Source: Pseudonocardia sulfidoxydans NBRC 16205 (GTDB lineage Bacteria; Actinomycetota; Actinomycetes; Mycobacteriales; Pseudonocardiaceae). From it: DNA of 37,153 bases. The stretch is taken from positions 1 to 37,153 of the forward strand of contig NZ_BJVJ01000060.1 of NCBI RefSeq assembly GCF_007989085.1, written 5' to 3'. Numbering within the stretch: position 1 is the first letter of the stretch; each line of letters starts with the position of its first letter. The notes beneath the pieces are model-generated. The model ran no database searches, was not told the DNA's origin, and saw only the letters and a program-made list of their open reading frames with translations. This document shows positions 8,132 to 14,876 of the stretch, piece by piece. The position numbers and the translations under genes were made by a program.

Positions 8132-8159
8132 GCCGTCGATGGCGATCGTGCTCGACGGC
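8132..8159. repeat. 28-bp dyad at the ABC ATPase breakpoint
   Basis: Arms GCCGTCGA (8132-8139) and TCGACGGC (8152-8159) flank a central CGATCG; only two 3-nt spacers break the symmetry. It lies exactly where homology of the minus-strand ATPase stops, so it may be a recombination or deletion junction. Confidence 0.5.
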
Positions 8160-9383
8160 TGGCACGTCAAGGTCCGCGTGGAATGGATGGGCACACCCCG
8201 CCCAGTGGCCTACTGCGATCATCTCGAACTCCGGCCACCCCGACGCCTCACAGACGACCGCCCGGACACGCCCCTCGGCGCGTCCTCCATGCCATCCCGC
8301 GAAGACGAGGCTCTCCGGGCCCTCGCCGAAGCCGCGATCGGGCCCGGACTGTTCCACGGCCGCGAGTGCTACTGGGCATCGCCTCAACGAGACACTGTCC
8401 GCGACGCCGACGAGCTACCGTGCCCACGGCCCGGGCTCGTTCTCGCTGTTCCCTGGTTCCTGCGACGTCGATACCCTCGATCCGACGCCGCGATCCTCCG
8501 GCCGGAGACGGGGTCGCACGAAAACGCCCCGGTCAGCCTCCTCGTCCTCGGCCTGCCCTATGCAGGAGCACCGGACGTGGCCGCCATTCTCGCCGGCGGC
8601 GAACTCGGCTGGGGCCTACGCCGGAATGGCGATGCTCGCCCGCGAGCAATTGCTCAGTGTCGAGTCGCGGGCGACGCTGGCCCGCAAGCACGGGCCCATC
8701 GACGACTCGCGACGTCGAGCCGAACGCGAGGCCTCGATCGCCGCGGCGTTCGCCCGAGGCGAGGACCCCGCAGCCACCGCACAGTGTGGTTCCTCAACGA
8801 GCCTGAAGCACTCGACGACTCCCTCACCGGACTCCTCGACGGACGAAGCCGCACCGCAGTCGTTGAGCTGAGGTTGACCAAGAACGCGATCGAGGACTTC
8901 CTGCTCAAGACACGCGGAGCCGCTGACCACGGATGGACCTCCGAGGCCGCCAACCGTTGGCGAGACCGGTGCATCGACATGGAGGCCGCCTACAACAACG
9001 CAGGACACGGCGACGACTGGCTCACCATCAACGTAGATCTCGGCGCCGAGCACGTGGACGGACCGGACCGAGAGGACGCCGACGATGCGCGTAGCGACGT
9101 CTACCTCGCCCAATTGGCGCCCGTGGCGCAACGCTGGGTCGCCGATCGCTACCAGGTCCACACTCCCGAGCTCGCCCCGGAGGAGACGGCACTACTCGAC
9201 ATCCTCCTTGAGGGAACAGACGGGGCCGAGCCGACGATCTCCGAGATCGCCACACGACTGTCGATCACCCTTCCCGCAGCTCACATCGCCCTCAGCAACC
9301 TCGACCAACGTCTGAGGACGACGTCGCGCGAAGACCTGCTGCCGGCCGTACTCTGGCTACGCAATTGCGGTGATCGAACCTGA
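8139..9383 (+). CDS. Unknown protein with LuxR-like C-terminal helix-turn-helix; internal frame disturbance
   Basis: One frame stays open for 414 codons from ATG 8139, but that ATG lies inside the breakpoint dyad, so the true N-terminus may be missing. No family is recognised for the body. The last ~50 residues (TISEIATRLSITLPAAHIAL, then SNLDQRLRTTSREDLL) resemble a LuxR/sigma-4-type HTH. Between about 8611 and 8790 this frame gives unusual Arg/Pro-rich sequence. There the +1 frame reads much more like protein (MAMLAREQLLSVESRATLAR, then ASIAAAFARGEDPAATAQ) and has better G/C at third positions. An extra G in the GGGG run at 8611-8614 and a compensating change near 8785 would explain this. 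The gene is therefore either slightly decayed or affected by two sequence errors. Codons here are somewhat less G+C-biased than in neighbours. Confidence 0.5.
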   Translation: MAIVLDGWHVKVRVEWMGTPRPVAYCDHLELRPPRRLTDDRPDTPLGASSMPSREDEALRALAEAAIGPGLFHGRECYWASPQRDTVRDADELPCPRPGLVLAVPWFLRRRYPRSDAAILRPETGSHENAPVSLLVLGLPYAGAPDVAAILAGGELGWGLRRNGDARPRAIAQCRVAGDAGPQARAHRRLATSSRTRGLDRRGVRPRRGPRSHRTVWFLNEPEALDDSLTGLLDGRSRTAVVELRLTKNAIEDFLLKTRGAADHGWTSEAANRWRDRCIDMEAAYNNAGHGDDWLTINVDLGAEHVDGPDREDADDARSDVYLAQLAPVAQRWVADRYQVHTPELAPEETALLDILLEGTDGAEPTISEIATRLSITLPAAHIALSNLDQRLRTTSREDLLPAVLWLRNCGDRT

Positions 9384-9732
9384 CGTGACGCGGCACCGGC
9401 TCGCCTGGCTGCATGTTCTCGCAAGGTCTCACGTGATCGCCATTAGACACCACCTCGTCTGGCAGCAGGAGCGGCGGGGCCCGGGCCCGCGGCCGGGGAC
9501 GGTTGCCGAGTTCGTCGCCGACCTCGAGCGCGCGTCCCGCACTGCAGTTGGGTCGACCCGGATCGATCAGGCCGACGTCGCCGAAGCTGCGGCCGTCGCG
9601 GCCCGCGGTCTGGCCGCCCACCTGGGCAGCCGGTGTGGGGCCGGCCGATCGTGGGAGACCCATGAGGTTCTGTCGACTGATATGCAGAGAACAGTTGCGC
9701 CTGAGAGACCTTGTTACACCTGCTCCGTATAG
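9370..9732 (+). CDS. Hypothetical protein, 120 aa
   Basis: Starts at GTG 9370 inside the last codons of the preceding gene (14-bp overlap), which suggests translational coupling. Third codon positions are strongly G/C, supporting real coding. No domain is recognised: a basic N-terminal part (WLHVLARSHVIAIRHHLVWQQ), an acidic/alanine-rich helix in the middle (ADVAEAAAVAARGLAAHLG) and three Cys near the C-terminus (two in CYTC). No signal peptide or membrane segment. Its 3' end overlaps the convergent DUF3040 gene by 19 bp. Confidence 0.5.
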   Translation: MIEPDVTRHRLAWLHVLARSHVIAIRHHLVWQQERRGPGPRPGTVAEFVADLERASRTAVGSTRIDQADVAEAAAVAARGLAAHLGSRCGAGRSWETHEVLSTDMQRTVAPERPCYTCSV

Positions 9733-9965
9733 ATGGCGACCAGCGCAACCACAGCTCCGAGCGCACCCGTGACAACAATCAGACTGTCCCCGAGGAGAAG
9801 TCCGATCATGAGCAGTGTCCATGCAAGCGAGTTGGCTACCCAGGGCCGGGGGATTAGGAATCGAGCATCTTTTGGCGCCCACCCGAGTAGCTCTGCGAGC
9901 GTCGGATCATCGTGTTCGAGTCGCCGCCCGATGTTCCACAGAACTCGTTCCTCATCGCGGTTCAT
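9714..9965 (-). CDS. DUF3040-like small membrane protein
   Basis: 83 residues from ATG 9965, which overlaps the upstream stop as ATGA. The N-terminal half, RDEERVLWNIGRRLEHDDPTLAEL, matches the pattern of DUF3040 (acidic helix ending in DDP). Two hydrophobic segments follow (WVANSLAWTLLMIGLLLG and LIVVTGALGAVVALVAIY), so the protein is a two-pass inner-membrane protein with a cytoplasmic N-terminus (predicted). DUF3040 proteins are common in actinobacteria and their function is unknown. It is the second gene of a two-gene unit. Confidence 0.8.
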   Translation of the reverse strand: MNRDEERVLWNIGRRLEHDDPTLAELLGWAPKDARFLIPRPWVANSLAWTLLMIGLLLGDSLIVVTGALGAVVALVAIYTEQV

Positions 9966-10282
9966 CGGTCGGGACGTTCAGGGACAGCCGGCAGGTGGTG
10001 GCGCGCGGATGGCGGAATCTCCGCTAAATGGTGGAGCAAGTCACGGGATGTCTCCATGGCGGCGGATATCACTCCGGTGTGCACCCGGTCTCCCCGGCGC
10101 AGGGAGAACGCGACGGCGTCGAGCAGTCGCGCCAGCCCCAGCATCACGCGTTCCTCGACAGGTCCGGTGCCGCCCAGGCCTCGCAGTCGGATCGTCTCGA
10201 GTAGTCGACGTGCGGCGCCGGCTGCGATTTCAGGGCGCCCATGGAGGTCCCACGGGGAAAATTCTTCCGATAGATGACCCAT
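9962..10282 (-). CDS. Hypothetical protein coupled to the DUF3040 gene
   Basis: 106 residues from ATG 10282, preceded by GGAGAA six bases upstream. The sequence is helical and soluble-looking, with Arg/Leu-rich amphipathic stretches (AAGAARRLLETIRLRGL and ERVMLGLARLLDAVAFSLRRGDR). No family is recognised. The stop overlaps the DUF3040 start by ATGA, so both should be made together and may act together at the membrane (inference). Confidence 0.6.
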   Translation of the reverse strand: MGHLSEEFSPWDLHGRPEIAAGAARRLLETIRLRGLGGTGPVEERVMLGLARLLDAVAFSLRRGDRVHTGVISAAMETSRDLLHHLAEIPPSARHHLPAVPERPDR

Positions 10283-10345
10283 GTTGGTTCTCCGTTGCCG
10301 CTTGATTCTGTCTGATTCCGCCAGGCCGCCTTGGCCGGGAAAGGA

Positions 10346-11860
10346 TTAGGGCCGACCGGCTTGTACCGCGCGCCGCCCGCGCAAGAATCGCAGTCGCGGG
10401 ACACCCTCGACGGGTCCACTCGAATCCGGTTTCCTCGGGGTTTCGTGTGAACTGCTGTCGCACCGACGTATCGACCTTTTGGAGGGCTGGGCGGGGTTGG
10501 TCACCGGGTCGGCGTTCTCGTTTGGTGGCGCCGGCCGCGTAGCCTCCAGCGGTACGTGCTCGCCTCGGACGATGCCGAATTGGGTCGCCTGTCGACCGAC
10601 GGTGGCGTCCAGCACCCAGTCCGTCGCTACGCGCAGTCGGTTGCCGGGCATCGAAAGCAGGTGGTAGCTGCGCGTGATGATCGCCGCGGGGAACCCGGAG
10701 AGCGGGACTCCGAGGGGGTTGGCAGCTGCGTCTGCGCCACCCAGTTCGACCACGAATCCGAGGTCGTGGTGTCTGTAGGTGCTGCTGCGGCCGTACCCGA
10801 ACGAGGCTGCGATGTTGCGGGCGGCGAGTCTGCCCTGGCGGGTCGCGTGCTGGGCGGTCATCGCGGTCGGCGCTCCGCCGCGGGTGTGGTCCGGCACCGC
10901 TGCGGCATCTCCGCAGGCAATGATTTCCGGGTGGCCGGGCACACCGAGGTCAGGACCAACGATGAGGCGTCCCTTGTCTGTCGGCAGACCCAACTCGGCG
11001 ACGAGTGGGTCGGGTCGTACGCCGACGCACCAGATCAGGGTGTGAGCGGCGACCTCCTCGCCGGTGCTGAGCCGCACCTTCCCCGGCATAGCCTCGGTAA
11101 GCGACTGCTCGGTATGGATTTCGACTCCGCGCTGACGCAGAACCCGTGTGGCTGTGCGGGAGAGGGCCTGATCGAGTTCGGGCAGGACACGCGGGGCGAG
11201 GTCGAGCAGCAACCAGCGGACGGGAATATTTCGCAGTGTTGGTCGGCTCTCGGCGAGAAGCGAGGTGAGTGTGGCGCCCTGTGCCGCGACTTCGGTGCCG
11301 GTGTACCCCGCGCCGACGGTGACAAAGGTGAGTCGTGCACGCTGTTCGGCCGGGTCCATCGACGCGGATGCGAGTTCGACCTGGCGGACGAGGTGGTCTC
11401 GCAGGTAGATGGCCTCGGGGAGGCTACGGAATCCGTGGGCGTACTCGGCGACGCCCGGGATCGGGAGCAGTTTGTGGGTACTGCCAGCCGCAAGCACGAG
11501 CCGGTCGTACTGAACCTGTCCTCGACCGCCGTCCGGGTCGACCCAGGCGATGCTTCGTTCGTCGATGTCGATCTGGTCGACAGACCCCAAGCGGATGTCT
11601 GCGCCGCGCAGCGAGTCGGCCAGTGGCACCGCGATCCGCCTCGGTTCGAGGGTTCCGACGGCGACCTCGGGCAGCAACGGGAGGTACAGGAAGTGATCCT
11701 GCTGATCGATCACTGTGATCCGTGCACGCCCTCGGAGTCGGCGCAGCAGTCCCTTGGCTGCAGTGTGCCCGGAGAACCCTGCTCCCACGACGACGATGCG
11801 CGGCAGCCTCTCGGTACGGCTACTACTCGATCTTCGTGGGAATCGTCGTGTGCAGTCCAT
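10346..11860 (-). CDS. Type II NADH dehydrogenase-like FAD/NAD(P) oxidoreductase
   Basis: 504 residues from ATG 11860 (MDCTRRF); the frame is open upstream but the extension is unlike the family. FAD site GAGFSG at 26-31 in RIVVVGAGFSGHTAAKGL, NAD site GAGYTG at 183-188 in TFVTVGAGYTGTEVAAQ, and the second FAD motif IIACGDAAAVPD with following TAQHATRQGR are all present. Together they fit the NDH-2/Ndh family, which passes electrons from NADH to quinone without pumping protons. A C-terminal tail of ~60 polar residues beyond the usual end has no recognisable domain. It is transcribed alone. A CGTCAC-N17-TGTC element lies 127 bp before the start, linking it to the presumed ECF41 regulon. Other members of this flavoprotein group act on other acceptors, so the quinone role is not certain. 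Confidence 0.85.
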   Translation of the reverse strand: MDCTRRFPRRSSSSRTERLPRIVVVGAGFSGHTAAKGLLRRLRGRARITVIDQQDHFLYLPLLPEVAVGTLEPRRIAVPLADSLRGADIRLGSVDQIDIDERSIAWVDPDGGRGQVQYDRLVLAAGSTHKLLPIPGVAEYAHGFRSLPEAIYLRDHLVRQVELASASMDPAEQRARLTFVTVGAGYTGTEVAAQGATLTSLLAESRPTLRNIPVRWLLLDLAPRVLPELDQALSRTATRVLRQRGVEIHTEQSLTEAMPGKVRLSTGEEVAAHTLIWCVGVRPDPLVAELGLPTDKGRLIVGPDLGVPGHPEIIACGDAAAVPDHTRGGAPTAMTAQHATRQGRLAARNIAASFGYGRSSTYRHHDLGFVVELGGADAAANPLGVPLSGFPAAIITRSYHLLSMPGNRLRVATDWVLDATVGRQATQFGIVRGEHVPLEATRPAPPNENADPVTNPAQPSKRSIRRCDSSSHETPRKPDSSGPVEGVPRLRFLRGRRAVQAGRP

Positions 11861-11986
11861 TTTCCGTGATCTTTCGACTCGTCTGTCCGATGGGGTCGGC
11901 ACCGCGCCGGTCTGCTGGCCCCCACGGCCGCCGCACGCAGTGTTGGTAAAGGCCGGGCGATCCGAGTGGACCGTTCGCTTAGCAAG

Positions 11987-12013
11987 GACAAACCAGCGCA
12001 GCGTGTTGTGACG
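11987..12013 (-). promoter_or_regulatory. ECF41-like promoter candidate for the NADH dehydrogenase-like gene
   Basis: On the minus strand CGTCAC (12013-12008) is followed after exactly 17 nt by TGTC (11990-11987). The same arrangement precedes four other genes in this window. Distance from the second element to the ATG is 127 bp. Confidence 0.5.
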
Positions 12014-12103
12014 ACGGAGGACGCTGACTCTGACGCTGGGATGTTCCGGCGGGCCGAGCTGACGGGGGCGACTTCCCACCTCCGGTCAGCGTCTCGTGGA
12101 GGA

Positions 12104-12355
12104 TCAGGTCTCGGGGCGCGACTGTGCGGTCCCCGTCCCGGGAGCCTGGCTCGGGTCGATGCGGTCTGCAGCCTCGCCGTCGGGCTGCGGTGTCCGCCGG
12201 GGCTCTGCGAGCATCGTGAAGTGGTGACGGAGCACGCATCTGACTTTCACGTGCTCGACGGGGCCGTCGGTACTGCTGAGTGTGAAGCGGTCGACGACCT
12301 CGGCGGGGGCGCCGCAGGCTGGGCAGTCGACGAGCTCGAGTGGCGTTGCGTTCAT
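12104..12355 (-). CDS. Small protein with a CPAC-type zinc-ribbon-like motif
   Basis: 83 residues from ATG 12355, with GGAGAG just upstream. The N-terminal 50 residues contain CPACG, then CVLRHHF, a C-x2-C plus C-x3-HH layout that suits a small zinc site. The rest is Pro/Asp/Thr-rich and probably disordered. No family name can be given. The start overlaps the stop of the preceding gene as ATGA, so it is the last member of the sigma-factor operon. Its role may be regulatory, since small zinc proteins often accompany regulators, but this is inference. Confidence 0.6.
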   Translation of the reverse strand: MNATPLELVDCPACGAPAEVVDRFTLSSTDGPVEHVKVRCVLRHHFTMLAEPRRTPQPDGEAADRIDPSQAPGTGTAQSRPET

Positions 12356-12729
12356 CGCTGCTCTCCGTGAGAGGCGCGGGCGGTAGTCGTGTGGTCGGTC
12401 AGTTGCTCGCCGGCGGGCTGTGGGCCAATCCCGTAAGGCGCGCCCGCTTCGTGGTTGATCTTGGCGATGCCACGGTGACCAGCAGGCGCTGGCTCGCCGC
12501 AGATCAGCCGAGCACGGAAGAGGTCGTTAGCCGCGGTCTGGTCGCAGAACAGGCCGTCGATGAGAAGGGTGGGGACACACCCCCACAACACCTCCGCCCT
12601 GCCCGTGTCGATGGCCCGCAAGATGGCGCGGTGTCGGTGAGTGAATCCGCTCGCTGGGTAGCGGGGCGGCGGCTGGATAGGCGTCGGTCCCGGCCCGTCC
12701 CCGCTCACGATGCGACCTGGGCAAGACAT
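12352..12729 (-). CDS. Hypothetical protein in the sigma-factor operon
   Basis: 125 residues if started at ATG 12729, inside the end of the sigma gene (25-bp overlap); no clear ribosome-binding site is seen and a later GTG is possible. The conserved-looking core is HRAILRAIDTGRAEVLWGCV then TLLIDGLFCDQTAANDLFRA. This resembles short actinobacterial proteins of unknown function that I have seen described only as hypothetical. No membrane segment. The stop overlaps the next start by ATGA. Confidence 0.55.
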   Translation of the reverse strand: MSCPGRIVSGDGPGPTPIQPPPRYPASGFTHRHRAILRAIDTGRAEVLWGCVPTLLIDGLFCDQTAANDLFRARLICGEPAPAGHRGIAKINHEAGAPYGIGPQPAGEQLTDHTTTARASHGEQR

Positions 12730-13394
12730 CGACGTGAGCCGAGGTGCGCTTGCGGGCCAGCTGTGGGCCCACAGGTCAGCACGGTGAGGAGGGAAGCCAT
12801 CTCGCCCGCCCGGGATGCTCGGACGAACGCTGCGAGCAGTTCATCTCTGTCGGACGGGGTAACCGGCTGTAAACGTTGTCCCGCCATGTGCATGCGGGCG
12901 CGGCGGGCGAGTTGGCGGGCGTTCGCCTCGCTGGTCGCGAGGATGGAGGCGATCTCACGGAACGGGTAGTCGAACGCTTCGCGGAGCACGTACACGGCAC
13001 GTTCGACCGGCGAGAGTCGTTCGACCAGGAGTTCGACGGCGGATTCGAGGGACTCGTGGCGCTCGAGCTGCGCCAGGGGGTCGGCCGTGGCGGCGTTCGG
13101 TTCCGGCAATGACCCGCCCGTACTGATCTCGCGACGGGCGTGGGCCGAGGTGGCTGCGTTGAGGGCGAGCCGGGTCGTGATGGTGACTAGATATGCGACC
13201 TGGTCGCGTACCCGCGTACGGTCGATGCCCTGCCAGCGGAGCCAGACGTCCTGCACGACATCCTCGGCGTCGGTGGGCCGCCCGAGCATCTTGTAGGCGA
13301 TGCCGAACAGCCGGCGTCGAATCTCCTCGAAGTCTCTGCCGGTGTCATGCGGTGAGTCGGCGTCCGGGGCGGCTTCCACGGTGGGGGTAAGCAT
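12705..13394 (-). CDS. ECF41-type (SigJ-like) RNA polymerase sigma factor, C-terminal domain missing
   Basis: 229 residues from ATG 13394, preceded by GAAGGAAA. Region 2 spans about 25-92 (RRRLFGIAYKMLGRPTDAED, then VQDVWLRW) and region 4 about 118-170 (VERLSPVERAVYVLREAFDY, PFREIASILATSEANARQLA). This wording is typical of group ECF41. Members normally carry a ~120-residue SnoaL-like domain after region 4 that controls activity. Here only the linker and first helix remain (DELLAAFVRASRAGEMASLL), and homology ends near residue 207 at a 14-bp palindrome. The tail is then unrelated. The protein could be deregulated or inactive. Downstream small genes are coupled. ECF41-like promoter elements occur upstream of at least five genes in the window, its candidate targets. 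Confidence 0.88.
   Translation of the reverse strand: MLTPTVEAAPDADSPHDTGRDFEEIRRRLFGIAYKMLGRPTDAEDVVQDVWLRWQGIDRTRVRDQVAYLVTITTRLALNAATSAHARREISTGGSLPEPNAATADPLAQLERHESLESAVELLVERLSPVERAVYVLREAFDYPFREIASILATSEANARQLARRARMHMAGQRLQPVTPSDRDELLAAFVRASRAGEMASLLTVLTCGPTAGPQAHLGSRRCLAQVAS
12761..12774. repeat. 14-bp palindrome at the end of ECF41 homology
   Basis: CTGTGGGCCCACAG is perfectly self-complementary and lies at the codons where the sigma factor stops resembling its family. It may mark a deletion junction that removed the SnoaL-like domain. Confidence 0.4.
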
Positions 13395-13858
13395 GTGGAT
13401 CGCGTTTCCTTCGTGGGAATTTGCATCGGCGGGATGCAGCGGGCATCGGGTCCGGCGGTCGCGAATCGTCGGACCCGTTCACCGTCGACGAGTATGTGGC
13501 CCGCTCGCGCCAGGGAACGTGCCTGGGCTCATGCGACAGCGGCGCCGGTGAGAGATGGAGCCAGGGCCCTGGGCTGCCCGGTGACAGACCGCGAGGGGAC
13601 GAGGACCCGGGCTTTTCCTAGACGCGAGGACCGTCGGTCTGGGTGCGGCCGCCTTCTGAGCTGGCCAGATGAGGGGCGTCACTCGGGCGGGCAGTTCCCG
13701 GGTGGACGCCAAACCGTGGACCGGGGACAGTCCCTGGCGCGATCCGTCGCGTATCGCGGCGAATGTGGTTGTCGCCGCCGTAGCGACTGGACCTCGTCAT
13801 CCCGATCTGGTGTCGCACGGCACGAAGGGCTCATCCGAAGCTGGCGAAGGGATCGACG
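13395..13858. other. 464-bp divergent gap between sigma and WhiB genes
   Basis: No convincing gene. It must hold the divergent promoters of the sigma operon and whiB. I looked for the TGTCAC/CGTC element in both directions and found no well-placed copy, so the sigma gene does not look autoregulated by that motif. Confidence 0.5.
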
Positions 13859-14206
13859 ATGGACTGGCGTTTTCGAGCGGCGTGCCGCGAGGTGGACCCG
13901 GACCTCTTCTTTCCACCCGGTCCGGCCGGACCCGGCCAGGCACAACTGGCCGAGGCGAAGGCCGTGTGTGCGCGGTGCCCGGTCCTTCTCCAGTGCCGGA
14001 CCTGGGCGTTCGTGGAAAGGGAACGCGCAGGAGTGTGGGGCGGCCTGAGCGAGGACGAGCGGCGAGTCGCGCATCGGGAGGTGAGGGCGCTGGACCCGGT
14101 CATGGGTGCGGCCGGCGAGGTGCGGGTCTCTGTGCGCCACACAGTGGGCCGAAGGCCCCGTAGTGGGTGCGGCGGCGCGGGCAGGGTCGCACGACGTGGG
14201 GCGTAG
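13859..14206 (+). CDS. WhiB-family [4Fe-4S] transcriptional regulator
   Basis: 115 residues from ATG 13859. The four cluster cysteines are C9, C37, C40 and C46 (AACREVDPDLFFP and CARCPVLLQC), followed by the G(V/I)WGG turn at 58-62, all diagnostic of Wbl proteins. The C-terminus is Arg-rich, as expected for the DNA-binding tail, but longer and less regular than in WhiB1-type proteins. Wbl proteins bind the principal sigma factor and respond to oxidants or NO through the cluster. It is divergent from the ECF41 sigma gene and alone on its strand. Which Wbl subclass it belongs to is not clear. Confidence 0.93.
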   Translation: MDWRFRAACREVDPDLFFPPGPAGPGQAQLAEAKAVCARCPVLLQCRTWAFVERERAGVWGGLSEDERRVAHREVRALDPVMGAAGEVRVSVRHTVGRRPRSGCGGAGRVARRGA

Positions 14207-14308
14207 GCGACACAGTCCGGTCACCGGTCTGCGGTCGGCGTCATTGGTCGATGCGATGGGGCGAATGCACCGGCATCGTGCGCACCTCGGCCCACTGGTT
14301 GGCTGTAG

Positions 14309-14826
14309 CACACTGGTCAGTCCCACACCGCCCGGGTGTTGTTCGGTCCAGTTGTCACCATGGCGTTCATGCCTGTGCGAGACGACCTTCCCGAGTCGGA
14401 TCTGGGCTTCGCTCAGCTGCTCGAGCACGCTGTGAAGGGCGTGGGGCCGGGTGCGGTCCTCGTGCTGTCCTCTGGCGGGTATGCCGAGAGATGGCGGGTC
14501 TGCTCACCGATGGGCGTGTGCGGGATTTCGCTGAGCTCTCACGGTTCGAGTTCGCCACGTGGTGTGGAGGTGAGGCCATCCGCTGGGGCGGCGATTGCGT
14601 GATGCCGTTCGCAGCCAACGTGGCGGTCGAGGTCGGCGGGGAGTGTGTGAACCCCGGAGACTTCGCTTTCGTGGACGCCGCTGGGGCTGTGATCATCCCG
14701 TCGGGCAGCCTGGACCATGTGCTGGCTGAGGCACGGGCGATCGAAGAAGACGACGTCCGCCTGCTCCAGCGCGGGGGTGATGAGGAGACGCGCAGCAGGG
14801 GGTATGCGGACCCGGTCGAGGATTGA
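14309..14826 (+). pseudogene. RraA-family (HMG aldolase/RraA-like) remnant
   Basis: Two pieces in different frames match the family. The first (about 14336-14490) reads VVTMAFMPV then LLEHAVKGVGPGAVLVLSSG; the second (about 14491-14826) reads AGLLTDGRVRDFAELSRF, then ANVAVEVGGECVNPGDF and AFVDAAGAVIIPSGSLDHVL. Between them roughly 16 codons that should separate 'GGYAER' from '(V)AGLLTDG' are missing, together with a frame change. The first ~60 residues of the family are also absent. The gene is therefore twice damaged and not functional. Intact relatives are trimeric enzymes acting on 4-hydroxy-4-methyl-2-oxoglutarate/oxaloacetate, or relatives of the RNase E inhibitor. Confidence 0.7.
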
Positions 14827-14876
14827 CCCGGGGCTGGGGGTCGAGGCGCGAGAACACGCGTCCGCGGGGTCCATTC

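Noticed and set aside
12020..12093. GACGCTGAC ... GTCAGCGTC inverted repeat, 56-nt spacer
   Set aside because: Arms are short and far apart, with no linked gene end; not distinguishable from chance.
13395..13858. Possible autoregulatory ECF41 element before the sigma gene
   Set aside because: GTGACA at 13581 has no matching partner at the right distance on either strand.
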